This document shows positions 45,140 to 56,652 of a DNA stretch of 64,000 bases, piece after piece. Numbering within the stretch: position 1 is the stretch's first letter; each line of letters opens with the position of its first letter. A model generated the notes under the pieces. The model saw only the letters and a program-made list of their open reading frames with translations. It was not told the DNA's origin and searched no databases. Both the position numbers and the translations under genes were made by a program. The stretch covers positions 578,052,471 to 578,116,470 of the forward strand of contig NC_053390.1 in assembly GCF_905171765.1 (NCBI RefSeq). The letters run 5' to 3'. The stretch comes from Bufo bufo. Its lineage: Eukaryota; Chordata; Amphibia; Anura; Bufonidae.

Positions 45140-47040
45140 TCAGAGCCTGAAGCGAGGCATAAACGTTCTCAACCTGAGCACAACCTGCATGACCAGGCAT
45201 CTAGGTGCAAAGCACAAGCTGCAGTGAAGTAGACACCTCAAAAACCAATAAAGGTCTCTGGCTCCTCCTACTTCCTCTTCTGCTGCAGTCGCGGCCTCTT
45301 CATCCACCTCTGGAGTGACAGTGCCACCTGCCACCCCGCAAACAGAGGATCTGCCAGCAACACCACCACCTGGGTCACCAAGCATCTCCACAATGTCCCA
45401 CGGAAGTGTTCAGCTCTCCATCTCCCAAACACTGGAGCGGAAGAGGAAGTACCCCCCTACCCACCCGCGATCCCTGGCCCTCAAAATTACTGGCCTTTGA
45501 AATGCTGTCATTCCGTCTGGTGGAGATGGAGAGCTTTAAAAGCCTTATGGCGGTGGCTGTCCCACAGTACGTCGTGCCCAGCCGCCACTACCTTTCCAGG
45601 CGTGCCATCCCTTCCCTGCACAACCAAGTGGGGTACAAAATCAGGTGTGCACTACGAAACGCCATATGTGGCAGGGTGCACCTCACTGCGGATATGTGGA
45701 CCAGTAAGCACGGTCAGGGACGTTATATCTCCCTAACAGCACACTGGGTAAATGTAGTGGCGGCTGGGCCTGAGGCGGATAGCACTTTGGCGCATGTCCT
45801 TTCACCACCGAGGATTGCAGGGCGCTTCAGTTTGCCTCCTGTTGCTTCCTCCTCCTACTCCGCTTCCTCATCCTCTACCGGTTCCTCATCCGGTCAGCGT
45901 AACACCTTCACTGCCAACTTCAGCACAGCCAGGGGTAAACGACAGCAGGAAGTTTTAAAACGTATCTGTTTGGGGGACAAACCCCACACCGCGCAGGAGC
46001 TGTGGACGGGCTTGGAACAACCGACCAATGAGTGGTTGGTGCCAGTAAGCCTCAAGCCCGGCTTGGTGGTGTGCGATAATGGGCGAAATCTCGTAGCAGC
46101 TCTGGGACTAGCCGGTTTGACGCACATCCCTTGCCTGGTGCATGTGCTGAATTTGGTGGTGCAGAGATTCCTTAAAAATTACCCCGATATGTCAGAGCTG
46201 CTGCATAAAGTGCGGGCCATCTGTGTGCGCTTTTGGCGTTCTCACCCTGCTGCTGCTCGCCTGTCAGCGCTGCAGCGTAACTTTTTCCTTCCCGCTCGCT
46301 GCCTTATATGCGACGTGCCCACAAGGTGGGACTCCACCTTGCACATGCTGGCCAGACTCTGCGAGCAGCAGCAGGCAATAGTGGAGTTTCAGCTGCAGCA
46401 CGCACGGGTGAGTCGCTCTGCGGAACAGCACCACTTTACCACCAATGACTGGGCCTCCATGCGAGAAATGTATTCCTCGAGTACTCCACCAACATGCCAG
46501 GTACACAATTGTCCAGCCAGGGCACAGTTCTGGAGGATGACGAGGTGGAGGATGAGGAGGAGGAGATGGAGGAGGAGAAACCATGTCTACAGCAGGGTGG
46601 CACCCAGACCAGCTCATGGCCATCACTGGTGCGTGGCTGGGGGGATACAGAGGACACAGACAATACACCTCTCACAGAGGACAGCTATTCGTTGCCTCTG
46701 GGCAGCCTGGCACACATGAGCGATTACATGCTGCAGTGTCTCTGCAACGACCGCCGAGTTGCCCACATTCTAACTTGTGCTGATTACTGGGTGGCCACGC
46801 TGCTAGATCCCCGTTACAAGGACAGCCTACCGTCCTTAATTCCCTCACTTGAGAGTGATCGTAAGATACACGAGTACAAGCGCACGCTGGTAGACGCGCT
46901 GCTAGTGGCATTCCCACCTGATAGCAGGGGGCACAGTGGAAGCACAAGGCGAAGGCAGAGGAGGAGAAAGAGGTCGCCAACGCAGCTGCGGAATCGCCAG
47001 AACCTCAGAAGGCAGGGTTAGCATGGCCGAAATGTGGAAA
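45112..47040 (+). pseudogene. hAT-C transposase pseudogene, central part
   Basis: Resumes with VVCTLCNQSLKRG and CMTRHLGAKH of the BED finger, then PHTAQELW, VVCDNGRNLVAALG and the CLVHVLN core motif (CLAH in the intact gene). A 17-bp deletion near 45483 shifts the frame; about 245 bp equivalent to hAT-A 7517-7745 are missing at 46465; the copy ends at 47040 after SMAEMWK. Roughly 16 bp of target are missing at the LINE junction compared with hAT-A. Confidence 0.9.
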
Positions 47041-47125
47041 AAGGGGGGGGGGGGGGTTAATAAAAAAATAAAAATAAATTTGTAATTGTAAAATGATTGT
47101 AAATAGAAAGGAATTCCCAGATTAG

Positions 47126-47425
47126 GGGTTAGCAAGTTATTAAAAATGTATTCCCTTTCCACAGGATAGGGGATAAGTATTTGATCACAGGGGGTCGACA
47201 TCCAGAATGGAGCCCAGCTCACCCTGATGATCACCCTGGCCCCCATCTTCCAAGTTGTATTTGTCTTGGCAGTGACGGTCGCTCAGCGGCTATAGCTGAA
47301 CAGCGCTGAGTAGTCCACCCACCACTGTCTGCCAAGACAAATACGGGCCCCATTCTGGAGATTGCTGGGGGAGTCCCTCCCATCCTGTGGATAGGGGATA
47401 CATTTTTAATTACTGGATAACCCCT
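47126..47425. mobile_element. TTAA-type miniature element
   Basis: Left AGGGGTTAGCAAGTTATTAA and right complement AGGGGTTATCCAGTAATTAA, then ATGTAT(T/C)CCCT(T/A)TCCACAGG on both arms; inverted ends of roughly 45 bp. Right flank TTAA (47426-47429), left flank ATTA, a decayed duplication. A second inverted pair, TTGTCTTGGCAG/CTGCCAAGACAA, lies inside. Confidence 0.8.
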
Positions 47426-47454
47426 TTAAAGTCATACAAGTCTGTCATACTCCA

Positions 47455-47780
47455 TTTATTAAAATTTCCCTCCTCTGTGCCCCCATATAGTACAGTCCCC
47501 CTGTGCCCAAAAATACAGTACAGTCTCTCCCTCTCTGTGCCCCCATATAGTACAGGCCCCCCTCTATGCCACAAAATAGTAAAGACGCCCCCTCTATGCC
47601 GCTATATAGTACAGGCACCCCCACTCTGTCCCTCCATATAGTACTGGCCCCCCTCTGTGCCACCAAATAGTACAGGCTCACGCCTCTGCCGCCATATAGT
47701 ACAAGCTCCCCCCTCTATGTCACCATATAATACAGGGTCCCCCATCTGTGCTGTCATATAGTACAGACTCCCCTTCTCTG
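47455..47780. repeat. ~30-bp minisatellite
   Basis: Units of about 29-33 bp around CTCTGTGCCCCCATATAGTACAG, diverging towards the right. Frames on the minus strand are artefacts. Confidence 0.88.
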
Positions 47781-47789
47781 TGTCGCCAT

Positions 47790-48453
47790 GTATAGACAAA
47801 TAGTGGGCTCTATTACTGTGTGGGGCAATACACATTGCGAGTTTGTAAAGAGGTTGGGATGGTGCTGGAATGCGAAGCCTAAAATATTTGTCTTGCAGAT
47901 TCTGCGGAAACGAGTGCTGGCCAGAAAAAGAGACCGATTCCAATCAAAGAAGACGTCACCTTTGATTCACTCTGAGAAGTCGCCCTGTGAGTCAATAATT
48001 TTAAATATGAACTTTTAATCACTTATGGTTTGCAGAATCTGTGTAGTGCTAGTATTTCCCACTATATGGTCATATTGGTCTTTGTTTAGTGGATTTTATT
48101 TAGTTACAGTGTGGTGTTAGTATCCAGTCACTATGCAGGGGTAATTGTAGTGGTCCTAGTGCTCCGCTATGGTATACATTGTATACTGGTATTTTTTGGA
48201 AATAATGGTCAGTGTACAGGATTTGGTCAGTAACAGTATGATGATAATATTTCTTCTTGTATACTGGTATTAGTGGTAACATTGGTCTCAGTATACAGGA
48301 TTTGATCAGTAACAGTATAATGGTGATATATATGTGTAAAAATTTGTCTTAACATATGCTAACACTTTTAGTGCTGTTGGGGGGTTAATCAGACACTGAA
48401 GCATGTCTACTAGTGACTCGTGACTTTTTGTAGTCTTGGTAATACACTATGTG
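47790..48453. other. Non-coding sequence with a short duplicated block
   Basis: Contains two related units around GTATACTGGTATT...CAGTGTACAGGATTTG(G/A)TCAGTAACAGTAT (about 48183 and 48258). An 88-bp stretch 47899-47986 has exon-like borders (CTTGCAG before, GTGAGT after), but nothing else supports a gene. Confidence 0.4.
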
Positions 48454-48860
48454 ACGGACCCCCGTACTCAGGATGAGTATGTCCGCCGCTGTCTTCTTAC
48501 TTGCTGAGGAGATATTGGAACCCACTGATCTGTAGCTCCCAGTTTCCCCAGTCACTGGTCGGGACTCAGTGTAGGGTAAACAAAACTCTGGTTTATTGAG
48601 AAACTGCACAAACTTTTATACAGCAAGTGATGAGATCAGATTATAATCCCATCACATCCACCCTCCCCTGACAAACAATCGGTCTGCTCAACACCACAGG
48701 GCATCCCCTGCTAACGAGCTCCAGACAGCCATAGCAGGAGCCTTGCCAGAATGTAATTGTTCTGAGGTCCCTCAGAGAACAATGGGAGATAACGAGGGAT
48801 GGTGCTGATAGTCATTTCATATCCATGTTATACAGCATAACGCACTCAAACATAACTCAA
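48454..48860. other. Possible terminal-repeat fragment
   Basis: Starts TGTGACGGACCCCCGTACTC and contains GGTTTATTGAG, a reversed polyadenylation-like signal, as in an LTR read on the minus strand. No partner, target duplication or coding sequence was found, so this is only a suggestion. Confidence 0.3.
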
Positions 48861-48873
48861 TACCAATACACAT

Positions 48874-49945
48874 TTAACTTATAAACTCATCACGTACATC
48901 CATACCTTGTGTTTGAAGGTACAGGGATAGTGGAGTGGTATTTTTGAAAATGAATAAGTACAGCTGTGCTGTTACAACTATGTTGAATTTCTTAAGGGAG
49001 TCCAAGTAAGTTCCAGCCTTGTATCTTATGTCAGCATTAAACCGATCAGAATGTGATATCTCTGTCATGGTCTGGATCAAATCTACATACAAGGCTTGAC
49101 TTGGATCATTAAATGAACCAAAAACTTTTTTAAGTACTGCATCTCTGGACCACCATCTTGTTTCTCCTATCACAGAAAGCGATCGAAATCGTTCTTCATG
49201 ACACTTTTCCCGCCATACATTCATCCTGAGGTAGGATTCGCGGAGAAACACAGCACATGAATTTAATGAGCCAAACAATGATATTGCCTGAACAGATATC
49301 TTTGTGACATCCATCATCACCAGATTTAGTAAATGTGCATAGCACCACACATGGATCTGGCCAGGTGCTTTCTTACTCAGCCATGTGCTGAACCCATTGT
49401 ACTGACCCTGCATATTAGAAGCTCCATCTGTTGAGTTCCCAACACAGTTGGTAATATAAATATCCAAGGATTCCAATACATTGCTGACCATTTCACACAA
49501 AGCCTTCCCTGTAGTGGATGTGCAATTCACCACAGCGACAAGACGTTCATGGACCACATCTGTGACATACCGAATTATTATTGAACACTGGTCTGAGACA
49601 TTTATGTCCTGTGTTGTATCCAGCTGTATTGAGAACATGCCAGCATCTCTGATCTCTTGGGCAATACCTTTTTTCAAAAGTGCTGAAATTACACTGATGA
49701 TATTGTTCACTGTAGTTTTTGAAATGAGTGTAAAAAATCCGCCACAGCCTTTGCTACTCGTTGCACTTTCATGCTGCCTTTTACTTTTTTTGATGACTAC
49801 ATCAAGAATATTTTTTAGCAAGGGATCAGACTTGCTTAGGAGTAGCAAAATCTCTAAGAAATTTCCATGGTCCAACTTTTCATCATCTAAAGTATATGCT
49901 GCTTCAGTTGTTGCACGATTGCTTAGGCCTATCGTGCCGTAGATA
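48874..49945 (-). pseudogene. ZMYM1-like hAT transposase, N-terminal/central half, inverted
   Basis: Minus-strand frame from about 49945 (RATTEAAYTLDDEKLDHGNF) through 49875-48874. Motifs of the DUF4371/ZMYM1-like hAT group: FSIQLDTTQDINVSDQCSII (first catalytic Asp), NSTDGASNMQGQYNG (second Asp region), VWCYAHLLNLV (C..H..N), GETRWWSRD (the W of ETRW). It is open along its whole length and stops at 48874 just after QTQGMDV. The C-terminal half is on the other strand immediately to the right. Confidence 0.88.
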
Positions 49946-50849
49946 TGTTAAAAAACATGATCGTGATTTCAAAATGATTAAAGATGCTGCAAAGAAGATT
50001 GCAGTCTGGGCGAACAACAGGTTGGATACAACTGACTGCAAAGTTGAGATTGAGGAAGACTTTCCACCACTGCGAAGGACACAACGGAAGAAAAGAATGG
50101 CTGGTGAGCTTGCAGTAGATGAACCAATCTTGTTGGCGGATGATCAATTCAGGGTGGAGGTGTACAATGTGACCATAGACAAGATTATTAATAGTTTGCA
50201 GAGCCAATTTACTACACATGGTCAGCTGTTTGCAGATTTGGCATGTTTGGATCCCAAGCATTTTGAAGACATTTTAGCACACCTTCCCAACAATGCACTC
50301 GAACGACTGAGCAGCCTTGTAATTAGATTTGACTCTATGGCAACTAAAAAGAAACTGCAAAGTGAGCTTCTTGATTTTGCATCAAAGTGGCACCGATTAA
50401 AAATGTCTCTTGATGAAGAGTAGACAGATGCCAACAATGAAGGTCAAGATGAAGATGCCATCCATTCTCATCTTATCTCTGAAACGGAGGAACAACTATA
50501 CTCAAATGTTAGTGAGAAAAGTGGAAAGTGCAAGACTTGTAAGAGCTGTATAGCCTGCTGCTACAATGTGTTACTGCATTTCAACTTATACAGTCTAGTA
50601 TATTGTTCACTTTTTAATGCATACAAATTGACCCTGACACTTTCCTCTTCCCAAGTAGCATGTGAAAGGTCGTTTTCAAAACTTAAGTTTATCTTAAACA
50701 GGCTTCGAAATTCCCTCTCCCAACTACATTTGGAGGCCTTTATGCTGATGTCCGTGGAAAAAGATGCCTTGGTTGGACTAAACAATGACACCATCATTGA
50801 TGTTTTGGCTTCAAAAAGTAGCTTGCTTCAAGGGATGTTGCTTACATAA
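49938..50849 (+). pseudogene. ZMYM1-like hAT transposase, C-terminal half
   Basis: Plus-strand frame from RRYVKKHDRDFKMIKDAAKK to the stop at 50849, interrupted only by TAG at 50421. It ends with the hAT dimerisation motif VACERSFSKLKFILNRLRNS. Together with the minus-strand half it accounts for most of one transposase, with a break exactly between QTQGMDV and RYVKKHDRD, as expected from inversion of a ~1.07-kb piece of one gene. The zinc-finger N-terminus was not found. Confidence 0.87.
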
Positions 50850-51735
50850 CACAACAAGCATGTCAATGGACTAGTTAATAGGGATGTACCAATGCCAGTT
50901 TTTAATGACCGAGTTTCCAGATACTTGGAAATACTGATCTCAAAATGCTGGAATTTGAGTGATTCGAGCGCATACAGGGCTTATACTAAATGCCTATTTA
51001 CTGAGAGATTTAGTAAAAACCTTCTACATGCTGGAATCACTTAGATTTCCGCATGTACTGGCTGCCAGCCTGGGCATGATAGGAGTGATTGCTTAAAGCA
51101 CTAACACTTTATATCATGCCCAGGCAGCCAGTACATGCGGAGATCTAAGCGATTCCAGCATGTATAGGCTGTCTGAGGCTGATAGTGATAGGAGCGTGAT
51201 TGGCTTTTTTGAGTAATGTTTATATGTTTCTTTCTGAAAAGTGTTGGGTTGCTTACCATGATACTGGTGCATCTTAAAAAAGTTTTGTTCTTTTCTAAAA
51301 TGGGGACGTTATTATGACTTCTATAGAATGCTTTTTGCACATTTTGTACTGTTAAAGAATTAACAGCAACATATTTGCATATTTTTTTGGGTCAAAAACG
51401 TTATTGGAACTGTTAAACTATATAATTATTGTTTAGTATAACATTTTGCACTTTTTACCTCAAAAGGTTTATTTGCACTTTTTTTTGTCAAAAACGTTAT
51501 TGGAACGGTTAAGATACATAATTATTGTTTACTATAACATTTTGCACTTTTTACCTCAAAAGGTTTATTTGCACTTTTTTTCCCCTCTTAAGTTTTATTT
51601 TGCACTATTCATCATCTACTGGTTTTGTGTGTGTTGAGTAACTAATATAAAGTAAGAGTTTGAAACGGTGTCTTCCATTCTTTAAAGTAAAGTTCTTTGA
51701 TTATTCTTAGTTCTGACCCAATTGGATGGGATAAT
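50850..51735. other. 3' flank of the ZMYM1-like element, repeats
   Basis: Holds an inverted repeat at 51026-51163 (ACATGCTGGAATCACTTAGA against TCTAAGCGATTCCAGCATGT, with CAGTACATGCGG words) and two ~98-bp direct units at 51390-51590 (GTCAAAAACGTTATTGGAAC...TTTTTACCTCAAAAGG). No gene. Confidence 0.7.
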
Positions 51736-51744
51736 GGTCTACTG

Positions 51745-51881
51745 TAGTGTTTCCCTACCAGGATGCCTCCAGCTGTTGCAAAACTACATCTCCCAGCATG
51801 CCCTGACAGCCAAACACTATCTGGGCATGCTGAGAGTTGTAGTTTTGCAACAGCTGGAGGTATCCTGGTTGTGAAAAGCTG
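51745..51881. mobile_element. hAT-type fold-back miniature element
   Basis: Ends TAGTGTTTCCCTACCAGGAT and, in complement, CAGCTTTTCACAACCAGGAT; arms continue as GCCTCCAGCTGTTGCAAAAC. Perfect 8-bp target duplication GTCTACTG at 51737-51744 and 51882-51889 (identity extends one base on one side). Confidence 0.88.
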
Positions 51882-52029
51882 GTCTACTGTGATAATAAGT
51901 ACAATGGGGGTTCTACAAAAGAGCTATTGTGGGGCAAAGTTCATATTTGTGTTTAGACACGTGTTTTAAAATGAATGCTTTCCCCTTTTATAAACAAGTA
52001 AATAATGACGCAATGCTGTGGGGCTGTTA

Positions 52030-52325
52030 GGCTGGGTTCACACGAGCGTGTCCGGATTAGTTCCGGATGCGTCCCGGTGTGTTGCGGCAAACCCGCGCGA
52101 GTAGGAATGCAATTGCAGTCAGTTTTGACTGCGATTGCGTTCCGATGTTCAGTTTTTATCGTGCGTGTGCAATGTGTTTTGCACGCGCATGATAAAAAAC
52201 CGACTGTGGTACCCAGACCCGAACTTCTTCACAGAAGTTCAGGTTTGGGTTCGGTGTTGTGTAGATGTTATTATTTTCCCTTATAACATGGTTATAAGGG
52301 AAAATAATAGCATTCTGAAAACAGA
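52030..52325. mobile_element. PIF-Harbinger-like miniature element, one end only
   Basis: TTA (52027-52029) then GGCTGGGTTCACACGAGCG, a relative of the termini at 10553 and 32282. Contains inverted pairs such as TTTTCCCTTATAACATGGTTATAAGGGAAAA (two 15-base arms). The opposite end is missing; a Tc1 remnant follows. Confidence 0.55.
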
Positions 52326-52329
52326 ATGC

Positions 52330-53141
52330 ATAGTAAGTGATCAGCTATTATGGGCCACTCGATCCACAACGTTGATGTCAGCAAACCGCTCAATCACACA
52401 ACGCGACACACACTGTCTGCCATCTGTCCTGAACAGTGAAAACCGGGACTCATCCGTGAACAGAACACCTCTCCAACGTGCCAGACGCCTTTGAATGTGA
52501 ACATTTGCCTACTCAATTCGGTTACGACGACGATCTGCAGTCAGGTCCAGACCCGATGAGGATGACGAGCATGAAGATGAGCTTCCCTGGTTTCTGACAG
52601 TTTGTGCAGAAATTATTTGGTTATGCAAACAGATTGTTGCTGCAGCTGTCCGGGTGGCTGGTCTCAGACGATCATGGTCAGCGGTTGTGAGGCCGGTTGG
52701 ATATACTGACAAATTCGCTGAAGCACCTGGAGACGGCTCATGGTAGAGGAATGAATATTTATTGCACGGGCAACAGCTCTGGTAGACATTCCTGCAGTCA
52801 GCATGCCAATTGCACACTCCCTCAAACGTTGCAACATATGTGGCATTGTGCTGTTTGATCAAACTGCACATTTCAGAGTGGTCTTTTATTGTGGGCAGTC
52901 TAAGGCACACCTATGCAATATTCATGCTGTCTAATCAGCACCTTGATATGCCACACCTGTGAGGTGGGATGGATTATCTCGACAAAGGAGAACTGCTCAC
53001 TAACACAGATTTAGACAGATTTGTGAACAATATTTGAGAGTAAGGGGTCTTTTGCGTAGAAAATGTTTCAGATCTTTGAGTTCAGCTCATGCAAAATGGG
53101 AGCAAAAACCGAAATTGTTGCGTTTATATTTTTGCTCAGTG
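52330..53141 (-). mobile_element. Tc1-like transposon remnant with transposase fragment
   Basis: Right terminus CAGTGTA: on the minus strand it starts TACACTGAGCAAAAATATAA, a Tc1-type end beside a TA. Minus-strand coding pieces: 52846-52664 (LRECAIGMLTAGMSTRAVARAI, the N-terminal helix-turn-helix) and 52490-52340 (VLFTDESRFSLFRTDGRQC, holding the second catalytic Asp). A compositionally odd Ser run sits between them. The third acidic residue and the other end are missing. Dead copy. Confidence 0.85.
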
Positions 53142-53852
53142 TAATTCGGGACATGAGTCTGAGTCCATTTTTATTTTGAATTATGAGGCCCTGACTTCAC
53201 CCTTCACTGACATGTAAGGTGGAATGTGCTGGTAAGTGCATCCTCTAGTCATACCTCTAGTCAACATCTGGTTTGATATTGCCACAATCAATCACTGACC
53301 GTGGTGGAGACCGGATCTCCTTACATCGTGTGACCATTGTGGCCGATTATTGGCTGCGGTGATGTCAAACTGGATGTTGACATTAAAGGAGCTCAGCATA
53401 GCATTACAGGCCTGGAGGAGAAGTAGAGGGGAGGCAGTGCCGAGAAGCAGGTAAGTAATTTTTTTTTTACAGGTCCGGCCAGGGGAAGGGGGGGATGTTG
53501 CCAAAAACTAAATTTTTGCACAGTCCCTTTAAAGTCTTAAAACTGCACAATGATATCCCTCATCCTTTGAAGACATTGCAACAACACTGTGAGGGATAAG
53601 GAAATTTTTATTTTTTGCCAAAAACGCAAAAAAACTGAGATCGAGGTACATGTGTGTATGTGACCAACTCATACATGTTTTATCTTTCAGTTTATTTTCA
53701 TGAAGTTAGATAACCCCTTTCACATTTACTAATGGGTGACATTAGCACATTTGCAGTGCACAACACGTCAGGCATCATTAACCAGACCCTCTATATGGGA
53801 TTTTGATAGAAATGTGTGCTCATGTACTTAGTAGATATAGTCTTTTCTTTGT
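53142..53852. other. Unassigned non-coding sequence
   Basis: No frame, terminal repeat or tandem array of note. A small inverted pair around 53545-53605 (ATATCCCTCA/TGAGGGAT). Confidence 0.3.
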
Positions 53853-54384
53853 TTAACCACTTCAGCCCCCCTAGCTTAAACACCCTTAATGACCAGACCA
53901 CCTTTACAATTCTGCACTACACTACTTTCACGGTTTATTGCTCGGTCATACAACTTACCACCCAAATGAATTTTACCTCCTTTTCTTCTCACTAATAGAG
54001 ATTTCATTTGGTGGTATTTAATTGCTGCTGACATTTTTACTTTTTTTGATATTAATCGAAATTTACCGAAATTTACGCAAAAAAATAAAATTTTTCACTT
54101 TCGGTTGTAAAATTTTTCAAATAAAACTACATTTCTATATAAATTTTTCTCTAAATTTATTGTTCTACATGTCTTTGATAAAAAAAAATGCAATAAGTGT
54201 ATATTTATTGGTTTGGGTAAAAGTTATAGCGTTTAAAATCTATGGTACAAAAATGTGAATTTCCGCATTTTGAAGCAGCTTTGACTTTCTGAGCACCTGT
54301 CATGTTTCCTGAGGTTCTACAATGCCCAGACAGTAGGAACACTCCACAAATGACCCCATTTCGGAAAGTAGAAACCCTAAGGTA

Positions 54385-54545
54385 TTTGCTGATGGGCATA
54401 GTGAGTTCATAGAAGTTTTTATTTTTTGTCACAAGTTAGCGGAAAATTATGATTTTTATATTTTTTTTTTTTCTTACAAAGTCTCATATTCCACTAACTT
54501 GTGACAAAAAATAAAAACTTCCATGAACTCACTATGCCCATCACG
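54385..54545. repeat. Palindrome 1 of the TTAA element
   Basis: GGGCATAGTGAGTTCATAGA / complement arms, then TTTTTGTCACAAGTTAG(C/T)GGAA, with a T-rich centre. Similar palindromes with the same arm words lie at 55108-55258 and 55390-55547. Confidence 0.9.
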
Positions 54546-54689
54546 AAATACCTTGGGGTGTCTTATTTCCAAAATGGGGTCACTTGTGGGGTAGTTATAC
54601 TGCCCTGGCATTTTAGGGGACCTAAAGCATGAGAAGTAATTTGGAATCCAAATGCGTAAAAAATGCCCTGTGAAATCCTAAAGGTGTTT

Positions 54690-54975
54690 ATTTGGGCCCC
54701 TTTGGGCACCTAGGCTGCAAAAAAGTGTCACACATGTGGTATCGCCGTACTCAGGAGAAGTTGGGCAATGTGTTTTGGGGTGAGAGAAATATCTCTCTAA
54801 AAGTCAACTTTTCCAATTTTTTTATACAAAGTTGTCATTTGAGAGAGATATTTCTCTCACCCAGCATGGGTATATGTAAAATGACACCCCAAAACACATT
54901 GCCCAACTTCTCCTGAGTACGGCAATACCACATATGTGACACTTTTTTGCAGCCTAGGTGCGCAAAGGGGCCCAA
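54690..54975. repeat. Palindrome 2, ~110-bp arms
   Basis: GGGCCCCTTTG.GCACCTAGG, TGCAAAAAAGTGTCACA, CGTACTCAGGAGAAGTTGGG and CAATGTGTTTTGGGGTG are mirrored in complement on the right side, around a centre with AGAGAGATATTTCTCTCA-type sub-palindromes. Confidence 0.9.
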
Positions 54976-55107
54976 ATTCCTTTTAGGAGGGCATTTTTAG
55001 ACAATTGCATTCCAGACTTCTTCCCACGCTTTAGGGCCCCTAAAATGCCAGGGCAGAATAAATTCCCCACATGTGACCCCATTTTGGAAAGAAGAAACCC
55101 CAAGGTA

Positions 55108-55547
55108 TTCTGTGAGGGGCATGGAGAGTTCATAGAAGTTTTTTTTTTTGGCACAAGTTAGCGGAAATTGATTTTTTTTTGTTTTTTCTCACAAAGTCTC
55201 CCTTTCCGCTAACTTGTGACAAAAAGTTCAATCTTTCATGGACTTAATATGCCCCTCAGCGAATACCTTGGGGTGTCTTCTTTCCGAAATGGGGTCACAT
55301 GTGGGGTATTTATACTGCCCTGGCATTTTAGGGGCCCTAAAGCGTGAGAAGAAGTCTGGAATAAATGTCTAAAAAATGTTATACATTTGGATTCCGTGAG
55401 GGGTATGGTGAGTTCATGTGAGATTTTATTTTTTGTCACAAGTTAGTGGAATATGAGACTTTGTAAGAAAAAACAAAAAAACGAAAAATCAATTTCCGCT
55501 AACTTGTGCCAAAAAAAAAAAATCTTCTATGAACTCGCCATGCCCCT
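55108..55547. repeat. Two further palindromes with shared arms
   Basis: 55108-55258 and 55390-55547 both pair GAGGGGCATGG.GAGTTCAT / CACAAGTTAGCGGAA arms in inverted orientation, with near-identical intervening sequence CTGCCCTGGCATTTTAGGGG at 55055 (inverted) and 55315. Confidence 0.85.
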
Positions 55548-55779
55548 CAAAAGTGATCTTTTTATGGCGCCGCAGCGATTTTACGGTGTTTTTGCAGTGA
55601 TCAGAAAAAAAATAATTTCTGTCACTGCGGTGGGGTGGACTGAACGCAATTGTGCGTACAAGATCAGGCCTGGTCGGGCGAACAATGCGTTTTTTGTAGA
55701 GCCTATAGAACATGTCCTTTTCTTGTCCGCAATTGCGGACAAGAAAAGGCATTTTCAATATAGTTCTGGCAATGTGCGG

Positions 55780-56275
55780 ATCCGCAAAATGCGGAATGCA
55801 CATTGCCGGTGTCCGTGTTTTGCAGATCCGCGGTGTCCGTGTTTTGCGGATCCGCAAAACACATACAGACGTCTGAATGGAGCCTTACAGGGGGGTGATC
55901 AATGACAGGGGGGTGATCAGGGAGTCTATATGGGGTGATCACCCCCCTGTAAGGCTCCATTCAGACATCCGTATGTGTTTTGCGGATTCGTGGATCCGCG
56001 GATCCGCAAAACACATACGGACGTCTGAATGGAGCCTTACAGGGGGGGGGTGATCAATGACAGGGGGGTGATCAGGGAGTCTATATGGGGTGATCACCCC
56101 CCTGTCATTGATCACCCTTCTGTAAGGCTCCATTCAGACGTCCGTATGTGTTTTGCGGGTCCGCGGATCCGCCAAACACATACGGACGTCTGAATGGAGC
56201 CTTACAGGGGGGTGATCAGTGACAGGGGGTGATCAGGGAGTCTATATGGGGTGATCAGAGGTCACCCCATATAAT
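55780..56275. repeat. Alternating inverted array of GGATCCGC / TGATCA units
   Basis: TGGAGCCTTACAGGGGGGTG and its complement alternate at about 55878, 55960, 56030, 56125 and 56195, joined by AAACACATACGGACGTCTGA (either strand) and TGATCAGGGAGTCTATATGG. The array is a stack of near-perfect hairpins; the terminus-like word AAGGCTCCATTCAGACGT suggests repeated miniature-element ends. Confidence 0.88.
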
Positions 56276-56652
56276 AAGTGGGTAATAAGGGGTTAATAAG
56301 TGACAGAGGGGGGTGTAGTGCAGTGGTGTTTGGTGCTACTTTACAGAGCTGCCTGTGTCCTCTGGTGGTTGATCCAAGCAAAAGGGACCACCAGAGGACC
56401 AGGTAGCAGGTATATTAGACGCTGTTATCAAAACAGCGTCTAATATACCCTTCAGGGGTTAAAAAAATTGCATCTACAGCCTGCCAGCGAACGATCGCCG
56501 CTGGCAGGCTGCAGATCCACTCGTTTACCTTCGTGTGCGCGCGTTCACAGGAAATCTCGCCTCTCGCGAGAGGACGCGCCGGCGTGTCCAGGATGAATAT
56601 CAGGGCCGCCGCCAGGACGCAATCCTGCGTACAGCGGTCCTGAGCTGGTTAA

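Larger units (their letters stand above)
38810..47040 (+). mobile_element. hAT-C: third hAT-A family member, split by a LINE, 3' end lost
   Basis: Starts TAGGGTTAAGCGAACCCGAAC-like at 38810 inside BEL/Pao sequence (preceded by GTCAAATA). Shares the leader with hAT-B almost word for word, a related minisatellite, and a transposase copy. The LINE at 41333-45111 lies in the BED-finger region. The element stops near 47040 in a G run, before the dimerisation region and the right end. Confidence 0.88.
53857..56648. mobile_element. TTAA-target element built of serial palindromes
   Basis: TTAA (53853-53856) followed by CCACTTCAGCCCC; at the right, complement CCAGCTCAGGACC followed by TTAA (56649-56652). 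No transposase frame. The inside is a chain of long inverted repeats (separate entries). piggyBac or Kolobok type on the target alone; which one is not decided. Confidence 0.75.

Noticed and set aside
47899..47986. 88-bp exon-like stretch with AG/GT borders
   Set aside because: No neighbouring exons, ambiguous frame and no protein match; splice-like borders of this quality occur by chance.
48454..48860. Full LTR retrotransposon
   Set aside because: Only one terminal-repeat-like block, no partner or coding region; kept as a low-confidence note.
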